64,000 nt of DNA, taken from the NCBI GenBank assembly GCA_023634235.1, contig JAMKCF010000001.1, positions 10,550,258 to 10,614,257 on the forward strand, given 5' to 3'. The notes under the pieces were generated by a model that was given only the letters and a program-made list of their open reading frames with translations, did not search any database and was not told the DNA's origin. This stretch comes from Pisaster brevispinus (taxonomy: Eukaryota; Echinodermata; Asteroidea; Forcipulatida; Asteriidae). Of this stretch, positions 43,489 through 54,000 are shown one piece after another; position 1 is the first letter of the stretch; the number at the start of each line of letters is the position of its first letter. The position numbers were made by a program, and so were the translations under genes.

Positions 43489-43872
43489 TTTAAAGGCATT
43501 GGACACGATTGGTAATTGTCAAAGACCAGTATTCTCGCTTGGTGTATCCCAACATATGCAACATTTGCAAGTCTGTGAACATCTGGACTCAATTGGTCGT
43601 CGAAGTTGCAAGAGAATAATGAAAGAAAAAACACCATTGTTGCACAAATTAGTGAACTTTCAGATGCCTATAAAAATAATAAAAGACTTCAGGCCTGCAG
43701 CCTTTTAATATTTGAGTGAGAAATTACCTTTCTCGAAAACTATGTTACTTCAGAGGGAGCCGTTTCTCACATTGTTTTATACTATGAACAGCTCTCCATT
43801 GCTCGCTACCAAGTAAGTTTGAATGCTAACAATTATTTTGAGTAATTACCAATAGTGTCCAGTGCCTTTAAA
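43489..43872. mobile_element. MITE-like element with TTTAAAGGCA...TGCCTTTAAA ends
   Basis: The left end is tttaaaggcattggacacga ttggtaatt. The right end is taattaccaatagtgtccag tgcctttaaa. They form an inverted repeat of about 28 bp with few mismatches. The 384-bp interior has no coding. From memory the sequence, including the phrases gacttcaggcctg and gagggagccgtttctcac, closely resembles a very abundant element of sea-star genomes; I cannot confirm this here. The TTAA at the edge may be part of the target site. Confidence 0.8.
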
Positions 43873-44139
43873 ATGTATCAACAAGACGAAGACATACAAA
43901 TGACAATAGTTTTAGATTGGTTTATTCTTTAGTGTGGAAGACGAACCTTTAAAACAACTGTTAATGTCATTACATGATACAAGCAAATAGTATAGTATAC
44001 TAAGTTAACCAGTGCAAAATATGTAAAACAGATTATGATTACCATTATTATGCATTTAGGTACACTATTCTTAGTATAACTATCACATCGATTACAATAG
44101 TAATGAGCAATATATCAACAAATCATTAAACATTATTAT
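43873..44139. other. Spacer
   Basis: AT-rich DNA that probably includes the 3' UTR of the LINE fragment beside it. Nothing else recognised. Confidence 0.3.
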
Positions 44140-44345
44140 ACAAACAAAACAACAATAATACATCAATTAGGAAAGATGTATGTTTTGAGGATCCTCTTAA
44201 ACACAACCACTGATGGAACATATTTATTAATGGAGGGAAGTTTATTCCACTCCTTAGCTGCTGTAACAGTGAATGTACGATATCCTGCCTTACTACTAAT
44301 CGCTCTTCTTTGATTGTGTTAATGTGTGAATGGTTGAGTCTTTGA
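44140..44345 (-). pseudogene. C-terminal scrap of a non-LTR retrotransposon
   Basis: In one minus-strand frame the end of an ORF2 can be read: YRTFTVTAAKEWNKLP followed by a VFKRILKTYIFPN terminus and a stop. The pattern W-N-x-L-P ... F-K-x-x-L-K is the usual close of CR1/L2-like ORF2 proteins. It is a short 5'-truncated copy. Confidence 0.55.
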
Positions 44346-44803
44346 ATCTTAAACCACATTATATGTCATAGTAAAGTCAATAGTCCAAGTACGATTTACA
44401 CGTAACCTATTAAACCTTAACTTTTTTGTATCTTGCAAATTTGTTAACCAATACTCGGCTTTTCTTCTGTACCAATGCTAGGGAAATAAACATTCAAGTG
44501 TTGTTTGTATGAAATTGTAACATTGTGTTTGAACACCACAGTTATGCATAACAGCCTTAAGGATGTTGGCTCATAATGTTCAGTTCAAACATGTAGGCAT
44601 TATGACTGTACTTTGACACACGATTTGACTAATAAGTTACACTTTAATTCATTGTTATTCAGGTGTATCCAATCCTTTTTATAATATTTTCATGGTCCAG
44701 TAAGGTCAAGAAATATACATCATGATAGACATACAGGTATCCCAAGTGAAATATCCAGTTACTTATTAGATCAAAAACCATTCATAAAATTCATAGCACA
44801 TAT
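44346..44803. other. No gene recognised
   Basis: AT-rich. Nothing recognised. Confidence 0.3.
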
Positions 44804-45854
44804 TGTGACGGAACAGGGGGTAGACTGGGGTAAGTTTATGCACCAGCGGCGCATTGCGCATCATGCGTCGCGGGGGATGTTCATGGGTTAGTATAAGCGA
44901 GCAGCGCTGGTTTTCCCGGGGCTTTTTCCTGTTCTGTGAAAGTGAACTGTGTGGCCGTTGGCATTGTTGTTGTGCCCAAAATGCGTGTTCCCACTGCTGC
45001 TGTGTGAGATAGCTTGGTGGTTTTGAGCTGTGCGACTGTGTGACCTGAACCGTTGTGTCTACGTTCAGCGGGGAGAAAGATAACGAGGTGGGTTATTAGT
45101 GTACAAGTAAACTTTATGTTAATGTAAGGCTCGGAGTTTTATAGAGCGTGAATTGGGGAACCTTTTTCGGGAAGGCTGAAACATTGGAAGGTTGTGTGAG
45201 TTGTATGCCGTTGAGTACACGTTGGTGTAAAACGGCTAAGGTACAATTTAGTTGCGACCATTGTGCATGCCGCCCGGAGGTTTTGTACTAGAGTAGCGCT
45301 GACGAGTTCCTTAGGGAGGGTTATTGTAACCCGCATGTGAAGTTCCTTTTGTGCAGACCGCCAGTCATTGGTCGGTTGTGAGGGTTATTAGCATATAGTG
45401 TGAGGTATACCTGTGTTGGCAAGGCTGGTTACTAGCGCTGGGCCGACTGAGGTTGTACTGGGTTTTATGCTTCAAACTTGTTTGTATTTAAAGAGGCAGG
45501 TGAGGTTAACCTGTACCTGGTTGTGTAATTACTATTGGTAAGTGATTCATTGAAAGTGTATAAGAAATAAACCATTGTTTACTTTTATTGGAGACTTGGT
45601 ATTCTCGTGAGGTTTATTTAGGTTTCCGGTGATTTCTCTTATTCTGTTAGGAATATCATCCCCAATCGGTGGTATACTTCCACCAAACAAACTGCCCCTA
45701 GGCATTGCCGCCGTTCGTTATTGTCCCCCCTTTTGTTTGGGTAGCCGCTCACCCTTGCGTAGGGTTAATAAATATTATCGGGGTTGGATAATCACCCCGG
45801 GTTTGTGTCTGGTCTTCATCGACCTTGTCGCTGACTAGAGGGTGTCCCGCCACA
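44804..45854 (+). mobile_element. Solo LTR, 1,051 bp
   Basis: Starts TGTGACGGAACAGGGGG and ends GTCCCGCCACA, with a short terminal inverted repeat (TGTG(A)CGG / CCGCCACA). It is flanked on both sides by ATAT (44800-44803 and 45855-45858), a 4-bp target duplication. An aataaa-type signal (gaaataaacc, about 45566) lies in the second half. No primer-binding site or internal region follows, so it is a recombined solo LTR. Its ends resemble those of the Gypsy element at 47.6 kb, but the body is different, so it is a related but separate family. Confidence 0.8.
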
Positions 45855-46285
45855 ATATATATTATTTGTTAAAGTAGTCAGCCTATACATCTACACAAAT
45901 AAAGTTACATGTATAAACAATTAGCCCTTTGTTACATTGAAGATGGTTGGTTTATCTATACGTAAACTATAAGCCTGTTATATACATGTAGTAATATACA
46001 TATTATATATAATTTCATAACTGGATAACTAGCTTGTCAAAATACATCACGTATACATTACGTGTGATGCACAGGTAAGCTATACTGTGTTATGCAGTCA
46101 CTATGGTTAAAAAGATTCAGGCATGATATTAAGCCCAGTAGTAAAAATAAGAGGGAAACGTAATTCAGTACAAGGTCTGACCTACAAGTATATACATGCA
46201 ATTTCATATAAGGTTTCAAAGCGGTTTCTGACTATTTAATAGACTTGAAGAGTTTTGCTGATTAATGTTTATGTTAGATTTCTAA
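45855..46285. other. No gene recognised
   Basis: AT-rich with tatata runs. It is the 3' flank of the minus-strand L2-like element. Confidence 0.3.
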
Positions 46286-47590
46286 AATAATAATAATAAT
46301 CTTTAAAATTTATATTGCGCCCCTTACATACAAAATGATCAATGGCGCAGAACACATGTTAAAAAGCACAGAGTGGAAGAAAAAGACAAAGAAAAAAGAC
46401 TGGTCACCAGGCCAGTGCCCAAACAAAAGTATGGGGATACGTCTGTCCCGCCAACAGAGAACTAATAGTTACTTATTACATAGGCCTATCCCTGCTGGCA
46501 TCGGTAATGTTTTGACCTTTTCAGGAGACAGACGCCTCTAACCCTAATCTATGCTAAAATACAAACTAACTGGCAAGGTGACCATAGAAGAAGACACACT
46601 AAAAAGCGGTTTTAAAAAGGTGGGTTTTTATATAACATTTAAAAGAGATGAGTTTCTGTTCGCTACGTATGTGAAACGGTAGCGCATTCCAAAGCTTAGG
46701 GGCTGCCACAGAAAAAGCCCTATCACCAAATGTAGTCAACATTTTACCAGAAGGATACTCCAAGAAAATACCATTATTCCCTGACCTAAGTTTATATGAA
46801 GATACTTTCCGGATGGAAACAAGATCCTGTAAGTACTTTGGAGAAAGACCATGAAGAGCTTTGAATGTCAACAACAGGATTTTAAAATTAATCCTGTACA
46901 AAACAGGCAGCCAGTGTAATTGACGAATTATAGGTGTGATGTGTTCAAATCGGTGTGTGTTGGTAACAATTCTGGCAGCTGCGTTTTGAACCCTTTGTAG
47001 TTTAGCTATCTGTGACTTTGGCAGACCATACAAAAGGCTATTACAATAATCAAGTCGACTGGTCACAAATGCATGAATTAGTTTTAAAAGAGAGTCTTGT
47101 GTAAGGAATTGACTAATGCGTTTGATGTTGTAAAGATGAAAAAAGGCTGCAGAGCAAGCTTTATTGATGTGGGTGTTCATTGTAAGTTCAGAATCGAACC
47201 AAGACCCCAAGTTACGAACACATGTTGTAGGAAAAACAGTAGCTTCACCTATCATTATATCGGAAATATTAATTTTCTTCAACTGCTGCTTTGATCCGAT
47301 AATAAAAAATTCACTTTTAGCATCATTAATTAAAAGCCGGTCATGTAACATCCATTGCCTGATGTCCCTAATGCAATCTTCGATTATAGTCACAGCAGCT
47401 TGACAAGATTTGTCGTCGTCGGGTCTAAAAGATAGATACAGCTGAGTGTCATCGGCATAGCAATGAACATCAGGCAGATGATGCTCAACGATGTCAAACA
47501 ATTTAGAGGCATAGACAATAAATAGAAATGGTCCTAAGCAGGATTCCTGAGGAACACCACAGTTGATGTTAAACTTCTCTGATAAGGTAC
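46286..47590 (-). pseudogene. L2-like LINE, 3' part (RT core to tail), cut by the Gypsy insertion
   Basis: The minus-strand frame is open from the Gypsy junction (about 47588) to 46599. It has NCGVPQESCLGPFLF near 47550, the catalytic block CYADDTQLYLSF (about 47445), LDYCNSLLYGLP, LQRVQNAAARIV, LHWLPVLYRINFKILLL and LWNALPFHIRS. The tail at 46286-46330 reads, on the minus strand, gcgcaatataaattttaaag and (ATT)n, the normal L2-type ending. The 5' part of the same element continues at 56921. The frame would be continuous across the Gypsy element if the 4-bp duplication is discounted. Confidence 0.88.
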
Positions 47591-48801
47591 TGTGACGAGA
47601 TTGGGGTGGACCGACACAAGTTTAATCTTCCTGTATTATTTGGTAAGGTTCTTGAACTTGTAGTCCGGAAGTGGGGTGGAGGAGAGCGCAATGTAAGTGG
47701 CAGGTCTCGGTGACCAATCCAGCGCGAGCAGCTGCCGAGAGCGTGCTCTTGGCATGGATACAGGCGGGCGTTGTCCGATCATTGGTGGTTGGATGATGCC
47801 TGGGTGTGTCCAAGCCAGGTGCTGCAGCGTGGCTTGTCCGGGCGTGCCTGCCCGGCCTGGCAGAGTGATTTTTGCAAGCTAAGAGAACAGACGTGTTTTT
47901 AGAAGGTCCTTGCGAAAGACGTAAAGCTTTGGTGGTGCAGCTACAAACACCGGGTGAGTGTAGTTTGCCGTTGCTGTTCGGCCGGACGCACATTGCTGCC
48001 TCCGACCTACTTCCGAATCCTGTAAACTGTGTAACTTGCTGAGTGTAGCGTTCCGTTCAGCGATCCAGTGTGGACAGTGTCAATGTACACCGTCAGTGCG
48101 TAAATTGTTGCTTTGCGATTGTGGGCAGTGATTTGAGCTACCTTGTAGGATAGTTGTGACGAAGTGGCGGCTAATAGTTGAGTTCCCAGAGAACTTGGAT
48201 GGCACAGGGGCGATCATAGAGATTGTCTTGGTGTGGCTGTTCATTATTAGTCGAGTAGTCCAACTGGAGGTAAACTCAGATAGAAGCACTGTAAACAATC
48301 GGCGTGCTAGTGCGTGCGTTTGGTCGCTAAAACTGCTTGGTAGTACTGGATCGTTTGCGCAAGGGTGCACTCGGGAAGCCAAGGTTTGTTAAAGGCTTGT
48401 TAAAGGCTTGTTAAAGGTTTGTTTAAGGGTAGAGCAAGGAAATATAATTTCCGCAAGAGATTGTTGACCAGAGGCAACAAAGAGAATTGCACAGAGGCAA
48501 TAAAGAGGATTGCCCAGGAGGCAATAAGTGAGAATTGACACAGAACTGTGCCCGAGTCAGTTTATTTGTGTGTCCTCCCCAGTGAGTTATCCTGCCCTGC
48601 CCAAGAGTGCCCAGACAACCAGTTATCAATCGGCGGTAAATCTCCTCCAAACGAGCTCACATCCCTGGGCCTGAGATTGCTCGAAGTATTTCCTAGGTCC
48701 GAGGAAGCATTTGGATTCGGGGTTTGGGAGACTTTCGCTACAGATGGTGAACCTCTCTCCGACTTCCGAATTTGAATGAGACTCGCGGGAAATCCGCCAC
48801 A
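47591..48801 (+). repeat. Gypsy 5' LTR
   Basis: 1,211 bp, TGTGACGAGATTGG... to ...GAAATCCGCCACA. It holds a short triple repeat ggcttgttaaa near 48390-48420. Minus-strand frames of 123 and 100 codons inside it are present in both LTRs but have no recognisable domain. Confidence 0.95.
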
Positions 48802-48803
48802 AA

Positions 48804-48821
48804 TGGTGTCAGAAGTGGGAT
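48804..48821 (+). other. Primer-binding site, complementary to tRNA-Leu
   Basis: TGGTGTCAGAAGTGGGAT follows the LTR after two bases. It is the complement of a 3' tRNA end ATCCCACTTCTGACA plus CCA, which I recall as the end of animal tRNA-Leu. It would prime minus-strand DNA synthesis. Confidence 0.75.
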
Positions 48822-48878
48822 GATTGGTACTGGTTAGGTCAGTTGGTACTGAAGAGTTCAGAGTAGGATAAAAAGAGT

Positions 48879-48987
48879 TAGAAATTTCTGTAGTTGAAAG
48901 TGCAACTAAAGAGATAGAAATTTCTGTGGTTGAGAGTGCAGCCAAAGAGCGGGACATTTCTGTGGTTGAGAGAGTAACCAAAGAGAT
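48879..48987 (+). repeat. Leader triple repeat of about 36 bp before gag
   Basis: Three imperfect copies of a unit like gaaatttctgtggttgagag + tgcagccaaagag lie between the primer-binding site and the gag ATG. The unit is a multiple of three and stays open in one plus frame that ends at a TAA overlapping the gag start (aATGAGTAA). No ATG opens that frame, so it is not called a gene. Confidence 0.65.
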
Positions 48988-48992
48988 CAGAA

Positions 48993-50552
48993 ATGAGTAA
49001 GGAAAACACAAAGAGTGTTGAGAGTGAACTGCAGAGGCTGAAATTAGAGGCCCAATTTCTGCAGTGGGACAGAGAACTCATGGCTAAGAAATTAGAGGCA
49101 GCCATGAAAGAGAGTTATGAGAAATCTCCCCAAAGAGATGGTGGAGACAGTGTGAGAGCGAAAGAGCCAGTACGGGCTGATTCAGAAATCGAGTTCCGTT
49201 TGCCTTTCGAGAGTTCAGGTTATTTCTCCCAAGGGGAACCAAGTTCCTTGGTGTCCGCACGGTCACCCGAGCTTGACCCTAAGGTTGAGAAAAGAGTGAA
49301 GTTTGGGGAAAGCACTCCCATTAAGAGGGGTAGTGCAGGGATTTCCCATTCAGAGGATTTGAAAGAGTACAGTGCAATAGAAGAGCTCCAGTCTTTTCTG
49401 TCGAGCAAGAGTTGCACCGGAGAGATTAGTGATAGAGTTGGGACGGAGACAGTCTCTCCTAAAAGAGTGCACAGTGAACTGTTGAGCTTTGCCACTAGTG
49501 GAGTGGACACTCACGCCGACAGTTCAACAGAGAGTAAAACGAGTTCAGCAGGGCCCTGGCCGCTGAAAAGAGAACCGAGAGTAATTGTAGAGAAAGAGAA
49601 GGAAGGGAAGGATTTGGTGCCGTCTAATCGACGCCCAAATATTACTCCCGATAGATACAGTGGAAAAGTGCTGTGGAAAGAGTATTTCCGGCACTTTGAG
49701 TCGTGTCGGATAGTAAACCAGTGGAACGAAGAGCAAGCCGTGAGTTATTTATCGGCAAGTTTGCAAGGAAATGCCCTCAGGTTGTTAGGGGATGTTCCTA
49801 CTGGTCAGACACAGACATATAGTGGACTAGTAAAGTTACTAGAGAGGCGATTTGGTTCTGGTCGCCAGAGTGAAAACTATTTGGTCGAGCTGAGGCACCG
49901 CCGGCAAGGACCAAAAGAGACGTTGCAAGAGTTGGGTCAAGCCATACAAGAGTTAACGGTCAAGGCGTACCCTGACATACAGGAAGAGTCACGCGACCGT
50001 TTGGCAAAGAATCATTTCCTAGATGCGGTCGAAAGTCGGTCTGTTCGGGAGGGCATAAACAGAGCCCGACCGAAAAACTTAGATGAGGCCATTCGAGCTG
50101 CATTGGAGACTGAGAATTTTGAAAAAGTAGAACAACAGAGAAATCTTGACGGAAAGCCAGTAAAATTGGCTAGAGTGTTAGATACAGGAATGGAACAGAG
50201 GTTTCATGACATCGAAAAAGAAATGAAGAGTGTTCTTGGATTGTTAACAGAACTAACAAAACAAGTGCAAGACAAGAGTGCCTCAGTAGAAAGAACTACT
50301 GAGAACAGACGGATGCCATCACAATGTAAGCAAAGTGTTAAGAGATGCTTTAATTGTGATGAGCAAGGACACTTTGCGAGAGAGTGTAAGAAACCAAAGA
50401 GGGTTAACCCAAAGCGTGAGGGCTGGAAGTGCTTTAAGTGTGGAAAGCACGGCCATTTCGCTAAAGAGTGTGGGGAACCTAAAAGAGAAAATGGACAGCA
50501 GGGAAACGAGAGCCAGCCGCTCGAAGGGCCCGCGGGCAGGCTGGAGATGTGA
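48993..50552 (+). CDS. gag: Gag polyprotein of the Gypsy element
   Basis: 519 codons, intact. The N-terminus is a helical coiled-coil stretch (about residues 10-45), then a variable Ser/Glu-rich region. A retrotransposon-gag capsid domain lies near residues 215-350 with VLWKEYFRHFESC, AVSYLSASLQGNALRLL and LKNL-like helices. At the C-terminus are two CCHC zinc knuckles, CFNCDEQGHFAREC and CFKCGKHGHFAKEC (about residues 450-500), which bind genomic RNA. The start is the first ATG after the leader. The protease frame overlaps the end by about 70 bases in the -1 frame, so the downstream product is presumably made by frameshifting, although I see no canonical slippery heptamer. Confidence 0.93.
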   Translation: MSKENTKSVESELQRLKLEAQFLQWDRELMAKKLEAAMKESYEKSPQRDGGDSVRAKEPVRADSEIEFRLPFESSGYFSQGEPSSLVSARSPELDPKVEKRVKFGESTPIKRGSAGISHSEDLKEYSAIEELQSFLSSKSCTGEISDRVGTETVSPKRVHSELLSFATSGVDTHADSSTESKTSSAGPWPLKREPRVIVEKEKEGKDLVPSNRRPNITPDRYSGKVLWKEYFRHFESCRIVNQWNEEQAVSYLSASLQGNALRLLGDVPTGQTQTYSGLVKLLERRFGSGRQSENYLVELRHRRQGPKETLQELGQAIQELTVKAYPDIQEESRDRLAKNHFLDAVESRSVREGINRARPKNLDEAIRAALETENFEKVEQQRNLDGKPVKLARVLDTGMEQRFHDIEKEMKSVLGLLTELTKQVQDKSASVERTTENRRMPSQCKQSVKRCFNCDEQGHFARECKKPKRVNPKREGWKCFKCGKHGHFAKECGEPKRENGQQGNESQPLEGPAGRLEM

Positions 50553-51049
50553 GGGGGCCAAAGAGACGCCATAGAGGTTACGGAGAAGTCATGGTAGAGA
50601 AGCGGCAGAAGTGTGAGGTGGGAAAGGTAGTAACACTACCCAATCCAAACCTTAGTCCCCGCTATGGCTTGTTCGTAGATGGCATGATAAGAAAAACGAA
50701 GTGTCGTTTTTTGATTGACACTGGTGCGACCGATACGCTTATCAGTAGCAAAGTGTATTACGAGATCCCTAGAGAACAGAGACCTGTCTTAGAGACAGAC
50801 AGTGTAAGAGTTAGGCAGGTGGATGGAAGTCCCCTGTCAGTACTGGGAGTCGCATGGGTCGATGTTCAGGTTGGGCGAGCAACACACCCAGTGAGAGCGA
50901 TCTTCACTGAGATGAAGTATTCAGGAATTCTAGGGATGGATTTCATTTTGCCCACAGGGGGTAATTTGGATTTCAAGACCAAAGAGTGGAGAATAAATGG
51001 CGGGAGGATCAAATGCACAAGTAGTGCGGGAGAGCCCAGAAAGGCTTAG
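50483..51049 (+). CDS. pro: Aspartic protease of the Gypsy element
   Basis: The frame opens at 50483, after a stop at 50480-50482, inside the end of gag and in the -1 frame; a GTG at 50549 is the first start-like codon. The retropepsin active site is FLIDTGATDTLI (about 50707-50742), followed by a typical flap region and the second-half phrase YSGILGMDFI (about 50920-50950). It would cleave the Gag-Pol polyprotein. It ends at TAG 51047-51049, overlapping the pol frame by about 25 bases, again in -1. A separate pro frame between gag and pol is less usual for Ty3/Gypsy, where pro is mostly fused to pol. Confidence 0.88.
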   Translation, partial: KRKWTAGKREPAARRARGQAGDVRGPKRRHRGYGEVMVEKRQKCEVGKVVTLPNPNLSPRYGLFVDGMIRKTKCRFLIDTGATDTLISSKVYYEIPREQRPVLETDSVRVRQVDGSPLSVLGVAWVDVQVGRATHPVRAIFTEMKYSGILGMDFILPTGGNLDFKTKEWRINGGRIKCTSSAGEPRKA

Positions 51050-54000
51050 TCTTGGCCAGGTCACTAGTGGAGTCCGGGAACAAGATTGTTCCGTTGCGGG
51101 TGTTCAACCCAGGCAAAGAGGAAAGAGTAGCTCGTAAGGGGATCACTGTGGGATCAATTTCCACGGTGGAACCTGAGGCGATCAGAGAGGAGGCAAGTGG
51201 GTCTAGTGAGGCGACACAGGGTTTGCCTAAGCATTTACTAGACTTGTACAGAAGAAGTACAAGTAATGTAGAAGGCGAGTACCGTGGTCCAGTCAGAGAA
51301 TGCTTGGTAGAGTTCCAAGACGTTTTCTCCAGTGGTGATCAAGATATGGGTAGGACGGATATTGTGAAACATCACATAACCACTGGAGATGCGAGACCAG
51401 TCAAAGAGAGACCAAGAAGGCACCCTGACTGTGTCCAAAGAGAGATTCAGAGACAGGTCATTGACCTAGAGAAAAGAGGAGTGATAGAACCTTCGGATAG
51501 TCCGTGGGCAGCCAATGTTGTACTGGTAGGCAAGAAAGATGGGACCAAGCGTTTCTGTGTAGACTACAGAAAGTTAAACGCGGTCACCATAAAAGATGCG
51601 TACCCAGTGCCTCGCATTGATGAGACTTTCGATGCTTTAAGTGGTGCGAAGTGGTTCTCAACGCTTGATTTGGCGTCGGGATACTGGCAGGTTGACTTAT
51701 ATGATGATGCCAGTCAGAAGTCAACATTTGTTGTGAGAAATGGACTATACAGATGGAAATGTATGCCATTTGGGCTCTGTAACGCCCCAGCTACCTTCGA
51801 GAGACTTATGGAGAAGGTCATGTCAGGATTACAGTGGGAAATCCTGCTGATTTATCTAGATGACATAATTGTCTTTGGTAAGACAGTTCCAGAGATGATA
51901 GAGAGGCTAAGAGTGGTGTTCAGTAGACTCAGGCAAGCAGGGCTTAAGTTAAAGCCAAGCAAGTGCCACTTGTTTAAGGAGTCAGTGACCTACTTGGGAC
52001 ACATAGTGACGACAGAAGGCGTAGCCACCGATCCGAAGAAGATACAGACCATCAGAGATTGGCCTGTCCCTAAGAGTGTGAAGGATGTAAGAAGCTTTCT
52101 TGGCCTTGCATCCTATTACAGAAAGTTTATACAGGGTTTTGCAGAGATAGCTAGCCCTTTGCATGCTCTGACAGAGAAGTCAAGAGAGTTTGAGTGGAGT
52201 GAGTTATGCCAGAGTGCATTTGAAGAACTCAAGAGTAGACTCCAAACATCTCCGATCTTGTCGTACCCCATGCCGGAGGGAGACTTCATCCTCGATACGG
52301 ATGCTAGTGGAGATGGCATTGGGGCGGTGTTGAGTCAAGTTCAGGAGGGTGAAGAGAGAGTTCTGGCTTATGCTAGCCGCAAGCTAAGCAGGCCAGAGAG
52401 AAACTACTGCGTAACCCGCAGGGAGTTGTTGGCCGTTGTAGTGTACTTGAAGTATTTCAAACAGTACATCTATGGCAGGAAGGTCACAGTCAGAACTGAC
52501 CACAGCGCCTTAAGATGGATTCTTAATTTTAAGAACCCGGAAGGGCAGATGGCACGTTGGCTCGAGGTAATTTCCGAGTATGATATAGAGATCCAGCACA
52601 GAGCTGGAAAGAAGCACGGCAACGCTGATGGGTTGTCAAGACGACCCTGCAAGCAGTGTGGCCGGGAAGAACTGGTAGAAAAGGGAGAGACAAACGGAAC
52701 GTCTGAGGAGACGTTAGAGAGAAAAGATGCACGGGAGGAAAAGTTGTTGGTTAGGGGCGTAGCAGCCCAACCAAGTATCCCCGTGAAGGCTTTCAGAAAA
52801 GCCCAGGTAGAGGATGAGTCCATGAGTTGGGTCTTAAAGGCCAAAGAGGAGGGCAAGGACCGTCCAGAGTGGAAAGAGATTTCCCACTTGACGGCTGCTC
52901 ATAAGACATATTGGTCTTATTGGGACCAGTTATGTGTCAGAGATGAGTTGGTTCATAAGAGTTGGGAGTCAGACAATGGCAAGGTAGTAAGATGGCTACT
53001 AGTTGTGCCTCAGAGTATGAGGAAAGAGATACTCAGAGAAGTGCATGGTGGACAGCTTAGCGGTCACTTGGGCATGACTAAAACCTTGGCGAAGATGAAG
53101 TTCCGATACTTCTGGCCGGGTATGTCCGCAGACGTACGCTCCTTCATAAGGAGTTGTGACCTGTGTGCAAGAATGAAGTCCCCTGCAAAGAAAGGGATAG
53201 CTCCCTTGCAGCAGTACCGAGTAGGAGTTCCCATGGAAAGAGTGGCAATAGATTTGCTTGGGCCACTGCCCAAGACAGAGAGTGGGAACCGGTGGATCCT
53301 AGTGATAGGGGATTACTGTACAAAATGGATGGAAGCGTTTCCGTTGCCAGATGCGACGGCCAGTACAGTAGCACGCAAGTTGGTGCAAGAGTTTGTGTGT
53401 CAGTACGGAGTGCCACAAGAGCTGCACTCTGACCAAGGCACCAATTTTGAGTCAGAGGTGTTCAAAGAGATGTGCCAGATACTAGGGGTAACAAAGACGA
53501 GAACAACCGCCTATAATCCGAAGAGTGACGGAATGGTAGAGCGGTTCAACAAGACACTAGTGAACATGGTGGCAGCTCTCATTAGTCCGCATGGGAAGCA
53601 GAAGGATTGGGACAAGTTCCTCCCTTATGCAACCTTTGCATACAGATGCACCCCACAGGACTCCACAGGGGAGTCGCCCAACATGATGATGTTGGGAAGA
53701 GAAGTTAGTATACCGGTGGACTTGACAACAGGTTGTCCTGAGACCGAGGTTGAAACTAACACAGACTTCGCAGAAGAGCTGCGTAGTAATCTGCAGACTG
53801 CCCATCAGAGAGCAAGAGAATGTCTTGGGAAGAGCGCCCAGAGACAGAAGAGGAATTATGACCGAAGAGCAACCGAGAAGGGTCTCAAAGAGGGTGATTT
53901 CGCCTGGTTGCACAACTCGGCAAGGAGGAAGCAAATGTCCCCCAAGCTCCAGCTGAGATGGGAGGGACCGTGGCTCGTAGTGAAGAAGCTATCGGATGTA

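Noticed and set aside
47622..48382. Minus-strand ORFs of 123 and 100 codons in the LTR (again at 55737-56497)
   Set aside because: They are in both LTRs only because the LTRs are copies. No domain is recognisable and the codon pattern looks random.
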